Origin: Clostridium gallinarum
GTDB taxonomy: Bacteria; Bacillota; Clostridia; Clostridiales; Clostridiaceae
Assembly (NCBI RefSeq): GCF_014836325.1
Contig: NZ_JACSQZ010000009.1
Location: 1-64,000 of the forward strand
Length of the DNA stretch: 64,000 nt
Direction of reading: 5' to 3'
The notes under the pieces are model-generated. The model was not told the origin of the DNA and searched no databases. It worked only from the letters and a program-made list of their open reading frames with translations. A program made the translations under genes and the position numbers. Positions 28,919 through 41,500 of this stretch are shown here, piece after piece. The stretch's first letter is position 1, and each line of letters begins with the position of its first letter.

Positions 28919-29587
28919 TTATGCGTTAACTTCTTCCTTCTTTTCAACTTTTTTAGTTGGAAGAACTTCTCCATTATAAACCCAAACTTTTACGCCAATT
29001 TTTCCATATGTTGTATCAGCTTCTGCAAATCCATAATCGATGTCTGCTCTTAAAGTTTGTAGTGGAATTGTTCCTTCATGATATTGTTCTGTTCTAGCTA
29101 TTTCAGCTCCGCCTAATCTACCTGAACAAGCTGTCTTAACACCTTTAGCTCCAAGTTTCATAGCTCTTTGGATGCTTTGTTTCATAGCTCTTCTGAATGA
29201 TACTCTTTTTTCTAATTGAGCAGCTATATTTTCTGCCATTAATTGAGCATTTGCTTCAGCGTTCTTAACTTCAACTATGTTGATTAATAAGTTTTTGTTG
29301 TCAGCAACTTTAGCTAACTTAGCTTTTAAAGCTTCAATTCCTGCTCCACCTTTTCCAATTATAACACCTGGTTTAGCAGTATATATATTTAACTTAACTC
29401 TCTTAGCTGCTCTTTCAATTTCAATCTTTGAAATACCAGCTGAGAAAAGTTCCTTCTTTACGAATTCTCTTATTTTGTTATCTTCTATTAGATTGTCTGC
29501 AAAGTTCTTCTTTGAAGCATACCACTTAGCATCCCAATCTTTGATAACTCCTACTCTAAGTCCATGAGGATGTACTTTTTGACCCAC
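28919..29587 (-). CDS. rpsC: 30S ribosomal protein S3 (uS3)
   Basis: 222-aa mRNA-entry protein with helicase-like role. KH domain with [20 protein letters not shown], then C-terminal [22 protein letters not shown]. The tail ends in a lysine/glutamate-rich stretch typical of clostridia. Confidence 0.98.
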   Translation of the reverse strand: MGQKVHPHGLRVGVIKDWDAKWYASKKNFADNLIEDNKIREFVKKELFSAGISKIEIERAAKRVKLNIYTAKPGVIIGKGGAGIEALKAKLAKVADNKNLLINIVEVKNAEANAQLMAENIAAQLEKRVSFRRAMKQSIQRAMKLGAKGVKTACSGRLGGAEIARTEQYHEGTIPLQTLRADIDYGFAEADTTYGKIGVKVWVYNGEVLPTKKVEKKEEVNA

Positions 29588-29606
29588 TTGATTTCCCTCC
29601 TTCTTT

Positions 29607-29942
29607 CTAAGCTCTTTCTTTAACTACAAGTGTAATGTTACTTGTTCTTTTGTTAATTCTAAATGCTTTACCGTGATCCATTGGTCTGAATCTCTTAAGT
29701 GTTGGACCTGCACCAACGAACGCTTCTGCTACATATAATCTTTCTACATCCATTTCGTGATTATTTTCTGCATTAGCAACAGCTGATTTTAAAACTTTGT
29801 TTATAACAACAGCTGCATCTTTTGGAGTATATTGTAAAATAGCGAAAGCCTCTTGAATATTTTTTCCTCTTATTAAATCAAGAACTACTCCTACTTTTGT
29901 TGGAGACATTCTAACATATTTAGCTATAGCTCTAGCTTCCAT
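29607..29942 (-). CDS. rplV: 50S ribosomal protein L22 (uL22)
   Basis: 111-aa protein whose long beta-hairpin lines the peptide exit tunnel next to L4. Macrolide-resistance changes fall in this hairpin in other bacteria; here ([20 protein letters not shown]) it looks ordinary. 19-21 nt spacers to neighbours. Confidence 0.98.
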   Translation of the reverse strand: MEARAIAKYVRMSPTKVGVVLDLIRGKNIQEAFAILQYTPKDAAVVINKVLKSAVANAENNHEMDVERLYVAEAFVGAGPTLKRFRPMDHGKAFRINKRTSNITLVVKERA

Positions 29943-29963
29943 TTATGTTCCTCCTTTCCGGGA

Positions 29964-30248
29964 TTACTTTCTTTTTCTTGCTGCTTTTTCGTCATAATCG
30001 TGTCCTCTGTAAGTTCTAGTTAATGCGAACTCACCAAGCTTGTGTCCAACCATATCTTCGCTTACGAAAACTGGAACATGCTTTCTTCCATCGTGAACAG
30101 CTATTGTATGACCGATCATTTGTGGGAATATTGTAGAACTTCTTGACCAAGTTTTAACAACCTTCTTATCTCCACTAGCATTCATTTCTTCAATTTTCTT
30201 TAAAAGTCCTTCATGTACAAAAGGTCCTTTTTTTGTTGATCTACTCAC
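29964..30248 (-). CDS. rpsS: 30S ribosomal protein S19 (uS19)
   Basis: 94-aa head protein that contacts S13 and the A-site finger. I place the start at the GTG at 30248, which gives the usual [12 protein letters not shown] and has GGGAGG 9 nt upstream. A longer in-frame ATG at 30305 would add 19 atypical residues. C-terminal [17 protein letters not shown] is diagnostic. Confidence 0.96.
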   Translation of the reverse strand: MSRSTKKGPFVHEGLLKKIEEMNASGDKKVVKTWSRSSTIFPQMIGHTIAVHDGRKHVPVFVSEDMVGHKLGEFALTRTYRGHDYDEKAARKRK

Positions 30249-30316
30249 TATAATTTGCCTCCCTTCATAATCTCTAGGCTGACAAGCCATGAAGAGAATT
30301 TTCATTTCTCTTCATA

Positions 30317-31150
30317 CTACTTATCGTTTCTTCTCTTTATTATGAATTTGTCAGAATACTTCTTATTCTTTCTTGTCTTGTATCCAAGTGCTGGTTTACC
30401 CCATGGAGTAACTGGACTTGGTCTACCGATAGGTGATCTACCTTCACCACCACCGTGAGGGTGATCGCAAGGGTTCATTACAGAACCTCTAACTGTAGGT
30501 CTCCATCCCATATGTCTCTTTCTACCTGCTTTACCAATATTAATTATATCATTAGTAGTATTTGAAACAGTTCCGATTGTAGCTCTACATTCGATTCTAA
30601 CATATCTCATTTCACCTGAAGGTAATCTTAGTGTAGCATAGTTACCTTCTTTAGCCATTAATTGAGCTGAAGTACCAGCTGATCTTACCATTTGGCCACC
30701 TTTACCAATTTGTAATTCAATATTGTGTACAAAAGTACCTACTGGTATATTCTTTAATGGAAGAGCGTTACCAACTTTGATATCAGCATCTGCTCCTGAA
30801 ACTATAACATCTCCAACTTTTAATCCAACTGGAGCAATTATATATCTCTTTTCACCATCAGCATATACAACTAAAGCTATGTATGCTGTTCTGTTTGGAT
30901 CGTATTCTATTGTTGCAACCTTTGCTGGAATACCATCCTTATTTCTTTTGAAATCAATTATTCTATATTTTCTCTTAGCTCCACCACCGTGGTGTCTAAC
31001 AGTTATTTTACCTTGTGCATTTCTACCGCCAGTTTTGTTTAATGAAACAAGAAGTGATTTTTCTGGTGTACTTGTTGTAATTTCTTCAAAAGTAGCCATT
31101 GTCATTTGTCTTCTTGATGGGGTAGTTGGTCTAAACTTCTTAACTGCCAT
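30317..31150 (-). CDS. rplB: 50S ribosomal protein L2 (uL2)
   Basis: 277-aa protein required for subunit association and peptidyl transfer. Motifs [37 protein letters not shown] and the terminal [15 protein letters not shown] with the essential histidine are all present. It is 64 nt after rplW. Confidence 0.98.
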   Translation of the reverse strand: MAVKKFRPTTPSRRQMTMATFEEITTSTPEKSLLVSLNKTGGRNAQGKITVRHHGGGAKRKYRIIDFKRNKDGIPAKVATIEYDPNRTAYIALVVYADGEKRYIIAPVGLKVGDVIVSGADADIKVGNALPLKNIPVGTFVHNIELQIGKGGQMVRSAGTSAQLMAKEGNYATLRLPSGEMRYVRIECRATIGTVSNTTNDIINIGKAGRKRHMGWRPTVRGSVMNPCDHPHGGGEGRSPIGRPSPVTPWGKPALGYKTRKNKKYSDKFIIKRRNDK

Positions 31151-31214
31151 GTAAATTCCCTCCTTACTTTAAGCTTCTCTGGTATTAAAATACCAATAAT
31201 ACGCTTTATTCGCG

Positions 31215-31505
31215 TTATTGCATTCCTTCGAAGAATTCAATGCTCTTACTATCTTCTGTTAAAGTAACAACAGCTTTCTTGAAGTCTGCTCTCTTTCCTA
31301 CATGTACGCCCATTCTCTTTGTTTTTCCCATAGTTCTTAAAGTTTGAACTTTTTCAACCTTAACGCCGAAGATTTCTTCTACAGCCTTCTTGATTTGAAC
31401 TTTGTTTGCATTTATTTGAACTATGAAAGTGTACTTCTTTTCTGCCATAGCATTCATGCTTTTTTCAGTGATAACAGGCTTTCTTATGATATCATAGCTT
31501 GTCAT
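31215..31505 (-). CDS. rplW: 50S ribosomal protein L23 (uL23)
   Basis: 96-aa exit-tunnel protein that docks trigger factor and SRP. Start with [16 protein letters not shown] and the motif [17 protein letters not shown] are typical. Its ATG overlaps the rplD stop by one base, so translation is coupled. Confidence 0.98.
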   Translation of the reverse strand: MTSYDIIRKPVITEKSMNAMAEKKYTFIVQINANKVQIKKAVEEIFGVKVEKVQTLRTMGKTKRMGVHVGKRADFKKAVVTLTEDSKSIEFFEGMQ

Positions 31506-32125
31506 TATGCGTACACCTCCTCAATTTTTGATACAGCATCCTTAGTTATGATTAATTTTTCAAATTTTAATAAATCATAAACATTGATGTTGTTAACTGG
31601 CATAATTTGTACATCAGCAATATTTCTAGCTGATTTGTAAAGTACTTCATTAGATTCTCCAGTTACTATTAAAGTTTTCTTAGCATCAAATGCTTTTAAA
31701 ACTTCAACCATTTGCTTAGTCTTTGGTGCTTCTAAAGCTAATGCTTCAAGTACTACCATTTGGTTTTCTTGAACCTTAGTAGTTAAAGCAGACTTCATAG
31801 CTACTCTTCTCATGCTCTTTGGAACTGAAACTCTGTAGTCTCTTGGTTTTGGTGCAAAAACAATACCACCTTTTATCCATTGTGGTGCTCTTATAGAACC
31901 TTGTCTTGCTCTACCAGTTCCTTTTTGTCTCCAAGGCTTAATTCCGCCTCCTCTAACCTCAGCTCTTGTCTTAGCTGATTGAGTTCCTTGTCTTTTGTTT
32001 GCTAATAAAGCAACAACAACTTGATGCATAGCATCAGTGTTAACTTCAACTCCGAACACATTTTCATTTAATTGGATATCTCCAACTTGTTTTCCTTCTT
32101 GATTAAATAATCCTACTGTAGGCAT
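31505..32125 (-). CDS. rplD: 50S ribosomal protein L4 (uL4)
   Basis: 206-aa protein whose internal loop reaches the exit tunnel ([19 protein letters not shown]). In E. coli it also represses the S10 operon. The tunnel loop appears wild type. Whether L4 acts on the rpsJ leader here is unknown; the E. coli mechanism is not general in Firmicutes. Confidence 0.98.
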   Translation of the reverse strand: MPTVGLFNQEGKQVGDIQLNENVFGVEVNTDAMHQVVVALLANKRQGTQSAKTRAEVRGGGIKPWRQKGTGRARQGSIRAPQWIKGGIVFAPKPRDYRVSVPKSMRRVAMKSALTTKVQENQMVVLEALALEAPKTKQMVEVLKAFDAKKTLIVTGESNEVLYKSARNIADVQIMPVNNINVYDLLKFEKLIITKDAVSKIEEVYA

Positions 32126-32149
32126 CCTGTTTCCTCCTTTCTACAGAAA

Positions 32150-32779
32150 TTAAGCTTTAACTGCGTTTCTTATTACTACTGTACCTTTGTTAGGTCCTGG
32201 GATACCACCCTTGATTAGTATTAAGTTCTTTTCAGCTATTACCTTAACTACTTCTAAGTTTAATACTGTTGTATTAACAGCTCCCATATGCCCTGGCATA
32301 TTCTTGTTTTTGAAAGTTCTTGATGGATCTGATGAAGCTCCCATAGAACCTACTGCTCTGTGGAATTTAGAACCGTGACTCATTGGTCCTCTATTAGCAT
32401 TCCATCTCTTGATAACCCCTTGGAATCCCTTACCTTTAGAAACTCCTGATACATCAACTTTTTCTCCAACTTCAAATAAATCAGCCTTTATTTCTTGGCC
32501 AACTTCATAAGCTGAACAATCTTCTAATCTAAATTCTTTTAATCTTCTTTTTAATGAAACTCCTGCTTTAGCATAGTGTCCCTTCTTTGGTTTGTTAACT
32601 AGTTTTTCTCTTATGTCTCCAAAACCTACTTGTATTGCTTCATAACCATCCTTTTCGATAGTTTTCTTTTGAACAACAACACATGGGCCAGCTTCTACTA
32701 CTGTTACAGGAACAACTTTTCCGTTAGCATCAAAGATTTGAGTCATTCCAACTTTTCTTCCTAATATAGCTTTTTTCAT
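32150..32779 (-). CDS. rplC: 50S ribosomal protein L3 (uL3)
   Basis: 209-aa early assembly protein near the peptidyl-transferase centre. Start at the ATG at 32779 ([22 protein letters not shown] 9 nt upstream); the longer in-frame ATG at 32824 adds an unrelated 15 residues. Core motif [12 protein letters not shown] and loop [17 protein letters not shown] present. Confidence 0.97.
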   Translation of the reverse strand: MKKAILGRKVGMTQIFDANGKVVPVTVVEAGPCVVVQKKTIEKDGYEAIQVGFGDIREKLVNKPKKGHYAKAGVSLKRRLKEFRLEDCSAYEVGQEIKADLFEVGEKVDVSGVSKGKGFQGVIKRWNANRGPMSHGSKFHRAVGSMGASSDPSRTFKNKNMPGHMGAVNTTVLNLEVVKVIAEKNLILIKGGIPGPNKGTVVIRNAVKA

Positions 32780-32857
32780 GTATCTACACCTCCTAAACAT
32801 ATTAGCGGATTGCTTTACAATCATAATAGTTCAAACTGTTTATTTAATAAGTATTGA

Positions 32858-33166
32858 CTATAGCTTTATTTCGATATCTACACCAGCTGGTAAGTTTAAT
32901 CTCATTAACGCATCAACTGTCTTTGGTGATGGATTAACTATATCGATTAATCTTTTGTGTGTTCTGATTTCGAATTGCTCTCTTGAATCTTTGTATTTGT
33001 GAACAGCTCTTAATATAGTAACAACATCTTTTTCAGTAGGTAGTGGTACTGGACCTGCAACCTTAGCTCCTGTTGACTTTGCTGTTTCAACAATTTTTTC
33101 AGCTGATTGATCTAAAATATTGTGATCAAATGCTTTTAATCTGATTCTTATTTTTTGTTTTGACAT
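32858..33166 (-). CDS. rpsJ: 30S ribosomal protein S10 (uS10, NusE)
   Basis: 102-aa ribosomal protein that also acts as the antitermination factor NusE with NusB. Start at the ATG at 33166 ([21 protein letters not shown] 9 nt upstream). Upstream in-frame ATGs read into the leader RNA and are rejected. First gene of the S10-spc-alpha superoperon, behind a consensus-like promoter and a structured leader. Confidence 0.97.
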   Translation of the reverse strand: MSKQKIRIRLKAFDHNILDQSAEKIVETAKSTGAKVAGPVPLPTEKDVVTILRAVHKYKDSREQFEIRTHKRLIDIVNPSPKTVDALMRLNLPAGVDIEIKL

Positions 33167-33364
33167 CTTGGTTTCCCTCCTTTTCATGTACGCTTTACTT
33201 CTAACGCACAACAGCCAATGTTCTATAAACTGTTCCACGTGTTTCATACTTTAACACATAGAATTATAAAACCCCTGTCGTCGGATTCTAGATCCTAACA
33301 TACTCATCAGGAATTAACCCGGAAGTCCGGCAACCTCCTGATTCATCGCTGTTTGCTATACAAC
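33167..33364 (-). ncRNA. Structured leader of the S10 operon
   Basis: About 200 nt from the predicted transcript start to rpsJ. It contains a strong hairpin with an outer 7-bp stem ATCAGGA/TCCTGAT (33306-33312, 33336-33342) and inner CCGG/CCGG (33319-33330). This is followed by the GC-rich GGATCTAGAATCC/GACGACAGGGG region and a UUUUAU run near 33270 that may attenuate. The GC content stands out from flanking DNA. No matching Rfam family can be named from memory. Confidence 0.55.
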
Positions 33365-33370
33365 TCCTAT

Positions 33371-33399
33371 ATTATACTATGATTAAATAGGCTTTTCAA
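33371..33399 (-). promoter_or_regulatory. Promoter of the S10-spc-alpha superoperon
   Basis: Minus-strand TTGAAA (33394-33399), 17-bp spacer, TATAAT (33371-33376). The rest of the gap to the tuf terminator (33400-33635) is AT-rich with nothing recognised. Confidence 0.7.
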
Positions 33400-33635
33400 G
33401 AGTTTTTTAGCGTTTTTTATTAAATTTTAAAACTATATAATATCTATAATTACTTCGGCAAATATATTTTATATTCTATCCTTTCATTTAGCAACATATT
33501 TTTTAATGTAATTTTTATCCACATATATATTCTCTTTATTATTTTTTACTATTTATAATATATTAATCATTTACATATAAATATTTTTTTCATTTTCTTT
33601 TTTGTGAGCTTCTTTATTTAAAATCTCAAAATAAA

Positions 33636-33663
33636 AGAGAGTAAAGGCGTCCCCTTACTCTCT
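33636..33663 (-). terminator. Terminator of the str operon after tuf copy 1
   Basis: Stem AGAGAGTAA/TTACTCTCT (9 bp) with further GG/CC pairing in the loop, followed on the minus strand by UUUUAUUUU. It separates tuf from the S10 promoter. Confidence 0.9.
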
Positions 33664-33720
33664 GAATGTGATCACAATTTTATATTAAACTATATATATC
33701 ACTAATAATCAAATTTAATA

Positions 33721-34914
33721 TTAGTCGATTATGCTTGTAACAACTCCTGAACCTACAGTTCTTCCACCTTCTCTGATCGCGAATCTTAATCCTTCGTCCA
33801 TTGCTACTCTAGTGATTAATTCAACGTTCATATCGATGTGGTCTCCTGGCATAACCATTTCCATTCCTTCTGGTAATTTGATTGATCCAGTAACGTCTGT
33901 TGTTCTGAAGTAGAATTGTGGTCTATATCCATCAAAGAATGGAGTATGTCTTCCACCTTCTTCTTTCTTAAGAACGTAAACTTGACCTACGAATTTTTGG
34001 TGTGGCTTAACTGAACCAACTTTTGATAATACTTGACCTCTTTCGATATCTGTTCTTTGAACACCTCTTAATAAAGCTCCGATATTATCTCCAGCTTGCG
34101 CTTCGTCTAGTAACTTTCTGAACATTTCTATTCCTGTTACTACTACTTTTCTGCTTTCTTCTTGTAATCCAACGATTTCTACTTCGTCTCCTACGTGAAG
34201 AACTCCTCTTTCAACTCTTCCTGTTGCAACTGTTCCTCTACCAGTGATTGTGAATACATCTTCTACTGGCATTAAGAATGGCTTATCTGTTGCTCTTTCT
34301 GGAGTTGGAATGTAGCTATCTACTGCTTCCATTAACTCAAGGATTGGAGCGATTGATTTTTCATCTGTTGGGTTTTCTAATGCTACTAAAGCTGAACCCT
34401 TAACTATTGGAATATCATCACCTGGGAAGTTGTATTCTGATAATAATTCTCTAACTTCCATTTCTACTAATTCTAATAATTCTTCATCATCTACCATATC
34501 TGCTTTGTTTAAGAATACTACTATGTAGTCAACTCCAACTCTTGATGCTAGTAGGATGTGCTCTCTTGTTTGAGGCATTGGACCATCTGCTGCTGAAACA
34601 ACTAGTATTGCTCCATCCATTTGTGCTGCTCCTGTGATCATGTTCTTAACGTAGTCAGCATGTCCTGGACAGTCAACGTGTGCATAGTGTCTGTTTTCTG
34701 TTTCGTATTCAACGTGTGATGTATTGATTGTGATTCCTCTTTCTTTTTCTTCTGGAGCCTTATCAATTTCATCATATTTGAATGATTCTGCTAATCCTCT
34801 GTTTGCTAAAACTGTTGTGATTGCAGCTGTTAATGTTGTCTTACCGTGGTCTACGTGACCAATTGTTCCAATGTTTACGTGTGGTTTACTTCTTTCGAAT
34901 TTTTGCTTTGCCAT
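33721..34914 (-). CDS. tuf: Elongation factor Tu, copy 1
   Basis: 397-aa GTPase that delivers aminoacyl-tRNA to the ribosome. G motifs [16 protein letters not shown] and NKADMVDD, plus the C-terminal tRNA-binding barrels, are intact. AGGAGG precedes the ATG. Last gene of rpsL-rpsG-fusA-tuf. The protein is identical to that encoded at 49680-50873, and the DNA also matches wherever I compared it, including 17 nt upstream of the start. Confidence 0.98.
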   Translation of the reverse strand: MAKQKFERSKPHVNIGTIGHVDHGKTTLTAAITTVLANRGLAESFKYDEIDKAPEEKERGITINTSHVEYETENRHYAHVDCPGHADYVKNMITGAAQMDGAILVVSAADGPMPQTREHILLASRVGVDYIVVFLNKADMVDDEELLELVEMEVRELLSEYNFPGDDIPIVKGSALVALENPTDEKSIAPILELMEAVDSYIPTPERATDKPFLMPVEDVFTITGRGTVATGRVERGVLHVGDEVEIVGLQEESRKVVVTGIEMFRKLLDEAQAGDNIGALLRGVQRTDIERGQVLSKVGSVKPHQKFVGQVYVLKKEEGGRHTPFFDGYRPQFYFRTTDVTGSIKLPEGMEMVMPGDHIDMNVELITRVAMDEGLRFAIREGGRTVGSGVVTSIID

Positions 34915-35093
34915 TGTAAAATCCTCCTTTATGGAAATTAAATAATATGAACCTTCTTAGTTATTATATCTAATTTAGTTCTAATTTTCTATACTTATAT
35001 CAATTTTAGTATTAATATACTAATTTTATATTTAGTAATGTTACTCATAATTACATTATAAGCAACATTACTTATTTTTATAACTAAAGTGAA

Positions 35094-37157
35094 TTAGTTT
35101 CTTTCACTTTTTATCTTTTCTTGAATGCTCTTTGGCACTTCTTCAAAGTGGTCAAATACCATTGAATAAGTTCCTCTACCTTGAGTTCTTGATCTTAAAG
35201 TAGTAGCATAACCAAACATTTCTGAAAGTGGAACGAATGCTCTTATTATTTGAGCTCCGTTTATAGCTTCCATACCTTCAATTCTTCCTCTTCTTGAGTT
35301 AAGATCTCCCATTACATCTCCCATGTATTCTTCTGGAACTGTAACTTCAACCTTTTCTACAGGCTCAAGTAATACTGGATCTGCTTTTGCCATAGCATTT
35401 TTAAATGCCATAGATCCTGCAATCTTAAATGCCATTTCAGATGAGTCAACTTCGTGGTATGATCCATGAACTAATTTAACTTTGAAGTTAATAGTTTCAT
35501 ATCCTGCTATAACCCCATTCTTAGCTGCTTCTTGAATACCATTATCTATAGCTGGTATATATTCCTTAGGAATAGCTCCACCAACGATAGCATTTTCAAA
35601 TGTATATTCTCCTTCAGTTGGTTCCATTTCAATAACAGCATGACCGTATTGTCCTTTACCACCTGATTGTTTAGCATATTTCGCTTCAGCCTTAACAGCT
35701 TTTCTAATTGTTTCTTTATAAGCAACTTGAGGAGCACCAACATTACATTCAACTTTGAACTCTCTAGTTAATCTATCAACTATGATTTCTAAGTGAAGTT
35801 CTCCCATACCAGCTATGATTGTTTGACCAGTTTCTTGATCTGTATGAGTTCTGAACGTTGGATCTTCTTCAGCTAATTTAGCTAACGCTAATCCCATCTT
35901 TTCTTGACCAGCTTTTGTCTTTGGCTCTATAGCTACAGATATAACTGGTTCTGGGAATTCCATTGATTCTAATATGATTGGATTATTTTCTGCACAAAGA
36001 GTATCCCCTGTAGTAGTATTCTTTAATCCAATTATAGCTCCTAATTCACCTGCTTCTAATGATTCAACCTCTTCTCTGTGGTTAGCATGCATCTTAACAA
36101 GTCTTCCTATTCTTTCCTTCTTACCTTTAGTAGAGTTTAATACATATGTTCCACTTTGCATAGTACCTGAATAAACTCTTGTAAACGCAAGTTTTCCTAC
36201 GAATGGGTCAGTAGCTATTTTAAATGCTAAAGCTGACATTGGAGCATCATCTGAAGCTTCTCTTGTATCTTCTTCACCTTCTAAAGTTGTTCCTTTAACA
36301 GCTGGAATATCTAATGGTGATGGTAAGAAAGCAACAACTCCATCAATCATTTGTTGAACACCTTTATTCTTGTATGATGATCCACAAATACATGGAACTA
36401 CTTCATTAGCTATAGTAGCTTTTCTTAAAGCTGTCATAATTTCTTCTTCTGTTAATTCTTCACCTTCAAGATACTTTTCCATTAAAGCTTCATCTGTTTC
36501 AGCTATAGCTTCAATCATAGCCATTCTATATTCTTCAGCTTGATCAGCTAAATCTGCTGGAATTTCTTCATATCTAACATCTTTTCCAAGATCATCGTAG
36601 AATAAAATAGCTTTATTAGTTATTAAATCTACCATTCCCTTGAATTGATCTTCTGCTCCAATTGGAATTTGTATTGGAACAGCATTAGCTTTTAATCTAT
36701 CTCTTACAGTGTTGATACATCTAAAGAAGTCTGCACCTGTAGCATCCATCTTATTTACATATATCATTCTTGGTACACCGTATTTATCTGCCTGTCTCCA
36801 TACAGTTTCAGTTTGTGGTTCAACACCACTCTTTGCATCTAGAACTGTAACAGCTCCATCAAGTACTCTTAGAGATCTTTCAACTTCTACTGTGAAGTCT
36901 ACGTGACCTGGAGTATCTATTATATTTAATTCATGGTCTTTCCAGAAACACATTGTTGCAGCAGAAGTAATTGTTATACCTCTTTCTTTTTCTTGTTCCA
37001 TCCAGTCCATTTGTGAAGCACCTTCGTGAGTTTCACCTATTTTATGAGTTCTACCTGCATAAAATAATATACGCTCAGTAGTTGTTGTTTTACCAGCATC
37101 TATATGAGCCATTATTCCAAAGTTACGGAATTTTTCTAACGGATAATTTCTTGCCAT
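35094..37157 (-). CDS. fusA: Elongation factor G
   Basis: 687-aa translocase GTPase. G1 [19 protein letters not shown]3 [10 protein letters not shown]4 [10 protein letters not shown], then domains II-V; domain IV carries [16 protein letters not shown]. Normal length, no second paralogue here. It is 75 nt after rpsG. The 179-bp gap to tuf holds no clear signal. Confidence 0.98.
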   Translation of the reverse strand: MARNYPLEKFRNFGIMAHIDAGKTTTTERILFYAGRTHKIGETHEGASQMDWMEQEKERGITITSAATMCFWKDHELNIIDTPGHVDFTVEVERSLRVLDGAVTVLDAKSGVEPQTETVWRQADKYGVPRMIYVNKMDATGADFFRCINTVRDRLKANAVPIQIPIGAEDQFKGMVDLITNKAILFYDDLGKDVRYEEIPADLADQAEEYRMAMIEAIAETDEALMEKYLEGEELTEEEIMTALRKATIANEVVPCICGSSYKNKGVQQMIDGVVAFLPSPLDIPAVKGTTLEGEEDTREASDDAPMSALAFKIATDPFVGKLAFTRVYSGTMQSGTYVLNSTKGKKERIGRLVKMHANHREEVESLEAGELGAIIGLKNTTTGDTLCAENNPIILESMEFPEPVISVAIEPKTKAGQEKMGLALAKLAEEDPTFRTHTDQETGQTIIAGMGELHLEIIVDRLTREFKVECNVGAPQVAYKETIRKAVKAEAKYAKQSGGKGQYGHAVIEMEPTEGEYTFENAIVGGAIPKEYIPAIDNGIQEAAKNGVIAGYETINFKVKLVHGSYHEVDSSEMAFKIAGSMAFKNAMAKADPVLLEPVEKVEVTVPEEYMGDVMGDLNSRRGRIEGMEAINGAQIIRAFVPLSEMFGYATTLRSRTQGRGTYSMVFDHFEEVPKSIQEKIKSERN

Positions 37158-37232
37158 CTGTATTTCCTCCTCTCAACGAGTAATTTTAAATTCGACAAAA
37201 CTGTTTTGGCAATATCCAAAACAGTTTGTTTA

Positions 37233-37730
<498 letters not shown>

Positions 37731-37768
37731 TTAAGTTCATTGGTACTCTGCAATAAATATTGCCGTAA

Positions 37769-37835
37769 AGTGCTTCGCCCCTTCATCTATATAAACTTAA
37801 TTTATAAATCTATGTAAATGCTGAAGATAAGCACT
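37769..37835 (-). promoter_or_regulatory. Intercistronic rpsL-rpsG structure (possible S7 site)
   Basis: Minus-strand AGTGCTT (37829-37835) can pair with AAGCACT (37769-37775), closing a 53-nt loop, with a small GCAATA/TATTGC hairpin just downstream. E. coli S7 represses at the equivalent spacer. Position and pairing support the idea; the E. coli sequence itself is not recognisable. Confidence 0.35.
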
Positions 37836-37855
37836 ACTGTAGCTTATAATTTAAA

Positions 37856-38236
37856 CTACTTCTTTGCTTTCGGCTTCTTAGCACCGTACTTTGATCTTCC
37901 TTGCATTCTGTTAGCTACTCCAGCACAGTCAAGTGCTCCTCTTACGATATGGTATCTAACACCAGGAAGGTCCTTAACTCTACCACCTCTTATAAGAACA
38001 ACACTATGTTCTTGTAAGTTGTGTCCTACACCACCAATGTATGCAGTTACTTCGAATCCATTTGTAAGTCTTACTCTCGCGATTTTTCTTAACGCTGAGT
38101 TAGGCTTCTTAGGAGTTGTTGTTTTAACAACTGTACAAACCCCTCTTCTTTGTGGACACTCATTAAGTGCTGGTGCTGTTGACTTGTTGATAACAGTTTT
38201 TCTGCCTTTTCTTACTAATTGGCTAATAGTTGGCAT
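37856..38236 (-). CDS. rpsL: 30S ribosomal protein S12 (uS12)
   Basis: 126-aa decoding-centre protein. The streptomycin-related positions are wild type: Lys43 in [13 protein letters not shown] and the [11 protein letters not shown] loop. First gene of the str operon. The 315-bp gap before it holds the rpoC terminator and a weak promoter candidate (TTGTCA at 38390-38395, 17-bp spacer, poor ATACAT). Confidence 0.98.
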   Translation of the reverse strand: MPTISQLVRKGRKTVINKSTAPALNECPQRRGVCTVVKTTTPKKPNSALRKIARVRLTNGFEVTAYIGGVGHNLQEHSVVLIRGGRVKDLPGVRYHIVRGALDCAGVANRMQGRSKYGAKKPKAKK

Positions 38237-38423
38237 TTTTTCACCTCCTGAAATTTTTCTATCTATCTAATATTAAGATAAAAGCTAAGTTAATATTGAT
38301 TTAAATGTAATTACATTGTAATTTATCATTTATAATCTCTATTTCATTCAATTTTTTTACATTTAAATGTATTATTAGTTATAATCTATTGACAAATAAG
38401 TATATACCTACTTCTATAAAATT

Positions 38424-38456
38424 CATAGAGGCACAGTATATAACTTTGCCTCCATG
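38424..38456 (-). terminator. Terminator of rpoB-rpoC
   Basis: 10-bp stem CATGGAGGCA/TGCCTCTATG, counting one G-U, with a 13-nt loop, followed by AAUUUUAU, about 95 nt past the rpoC stop. The U tract is modest, so some read-through into rpsL is possible. Confidence 0.65.
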
Positions 38457-38551
38457 AAATCCATGCAGACAATTATATTGTAGTGTATCTCAAAATCACA
38501 CAATTGGTATTTTATCATTTAAGCATACACATGTCAATAAAATTGCATATA

Positions 38552-41500
38552 TTATTCAATTGATTCTAATACTTCATCTTCAACTGGAATATCCTCTACA
38601 TCTAGCTTTACATTTCTATATCTCATCATTCCAGTACCTGCTGGTATTAACTTACCAATAATAACATTTTCTTTTAATCCAAGTAATGGATCTATTTTTC
38701 CTTTGATTGCTGCTTCAGTAAGAACTCTTGTAGTTTCTTGGAATGATGCTGCTGATAAGAAACTATCAGTTGCTAAAGCTGCTTTAGTTATACCAAGTAA
38801 AGCTTGCTCTCCCTTCGCTTCTTCTCCACCAAATTCTCTTACTCTAGCATTTTCTTCTTCAAAGTCAAACATATCTATCATAGTTCCTGGTAATAACTCT
38901 GTATCCCCTGAATCTAATACTTTAACTTTTCTAGTCATTTGTCTAACAACTACCTCTAAGTGTTTATCATTAATATCAACACCTTGTAGTCTATAAACTT
39001 TTTGAACTTCTGATAATAAGTATTTTCTCGCTCCATCTATACCTTTTATAGCCGCTATATCATGAGGATTTACTGATCCTTCAGTAATTTCATCCCCTGC
39101 TTCTATAACTTCATCATCAGATACTTTTAATCTTGATCCGAAAGGTATTTCATAGCTACGCTCTTCCCCATCCTCAGAAGTTACAAATACAGTTCTCTTC
39201 TTCTTAGTTTCTTCAACTCTAACTGTACCTGAAATTTCACTTACTATTGCTAAACCTTTTGGTTTTCTAGCTTCAAATAACTCTTCTACTCTTGGAAGAC
39301 CTTGAGTTATATCAGCTCCAACAACTCCACCTGTATGGAATGTTCTCATTGTAAGCTGAGTACCAGGTTCTCCTATAGATTGAGCTGCTATGATACCAAC
39401 AGCTTCACCAATATTTATTTTTTGTGCAGTTGCCATGTTCATACCATAACATTTTGAACATACACCAATCTTACATTTACATGTAAATACTGATCTTATT
39501 TTAACTTTCTTTATTCCAGTTGCTGCAACTCTTTCTGCAGTTTCTAAATCCATATATTCATCTGCTTCTACCATAATTTCTCCTGTTTCCGGATGAACTA
39601 TAGCTTCAGCAGTATATCTACCATGTAATCTTTCAGCTAATCCTTCGATTGCTTCATTACCTTCCTTAATTTCTGAAACATATATACCTTCTGTTGTTCC
39701 ACAGTCAACTTCTCTTACTATTACATCTTGAGATACATCAACAAGTCTTCTTGTTAAATATCCAGAGTCAGCTGTCTTAAGAGCTGTATCGGCATTACCC
39801 TTTCTAGCTCCATGTGTAGAAATAAAGTACTCTAAAACTTCTAGACCTTCTCTAAATGAAGCTCTAATTGGTAATTCTATAATCTTACCAGTAGGACTCG
39901 CCATAAGTCCTCTCATACCAGCTAATTGCTTAATTTGAGACTTAGAACCTCTGGCTCCTGAATCTGCCATCATAAATATTGGATTAAACTTATCCATACT
40001 ATCCATAAGTGCATCTGCAACATCTTCTGTAGTCTTAGTCCATTTTTCTATAACTCTTTCATATCTTTCTTCTTCAGAAATAAATCCTCTTTTATACATC
40101 TTCTCAATTTTATCAACTGTTTCATCAGCTTCCTTAAGAAGTCTATATTTAGCTTCTGGTACTATCATATCAGATGCTGCAACTGTTATTGCTCCGATTG
40201 ATGAATAGTGATATCCTAAAGCTTTAATCTTATCTAGCATTATAGACGTATTAGTTGGACCATGAACTGCATAACATTTATCTATTAATTTTCCTAAAGA
40301 TTTTTTAGTTATTAGGAAATCAACTTCTAAATTAAACTCTTCATCTTTATTATTTCTATCAACGAATCCTAAATCTTGAGGAATTGACTCATTAAATATT
40401 AATTTACCAACTGTTGTAGTAATAATACCTGATCTTACTTCTCCGTTCACTTCTCTAAATAATCTTACTTTTATTTGAGCATGAACTGCTATTTCTCCTA
40501 CTTCGTAAGCCATAATTGCTTCATTTTTTGAAGCAAATACTTTTCCTTCGCCTTTAGCGCCTTCTTTACTCATAGTTAAATAATAAGAACCTAAAACCAT
40601 ATCTTGTGTAGGAACACAAACTGGTTTACCATCTGAAGGCTTCATTATGTTTCCTGCTGCTAACATTAAGAATCTAGCTTCTGCTTGTGCTTCAACTGAT
40701 AACGGAACGTGAACAGCCATTTGGTCACCATCAAAGTCAGCATTATACGCTGTACATACTAATGGATGTAGTTTAATAGCTCTACCTTCTACTAAAACTG
40801 GTTGGAAAGCCTGAATTCCTAATCTATGTAGAGTAGGAGCACGGTTTAACAATACTGGATGATCAGTTATAACTTCTTCAAGCACATCCCATACTTGATT
40901 ATTTACTCTTTCAACCATTCTTTTAGCACTCTTAATGTTATGAGCTACACCATCTTCTACTAACTTTTTCATAACAAATGGTTTAAATAATTCTAAAGCC
41001 ATTTCTTTAGGAAGTCCACATTGGTACATTTTTAATTCTGGACCAACAACGATAACCGATCTACCAGAATAGTCAACTCTCTTACCAAGTAAGTTTTGTC
41101 TAAATCTACCTTGCTTACCTTTTAACATATCTGATAATGATTTAAGCGGTCTATTTCCTGGTCCTGTTACAGGTCTACCTCTTCTACCATTATCTATAAG
41201 TGCATCCACTGCTTCTTGAAGCATTCTTTTTTCATTTCTAACAATAATGTCAGGAGCACCTAAGTCTAATAATTTCTTTAATCTGTTATTTCTATTAATA
41301 ACTCTTCTGTATAAATCATTTAAATCTGAAGTTGCAAATCTTCCACCATCTAATTGAACCATTGGTCTTAAATCTGGAGGAATAACAGGAATAACATTTA
41401 TAACCATCCATCTTGGATCGTTCCCTGATTTTCTAAAAGATTCTACTACTTCTAATCTTCTTATTATTCTAACTTTCTTTTGTCCTGTACTTACTTTTAA

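Noticed and set aside
33167-33247. 27-residue N-terminal extension of S10
   Set aside because: It reads through the leader. The ATG at 33166 has AGGAGG 9 nt upstream and gives the universal S10 N terminus.
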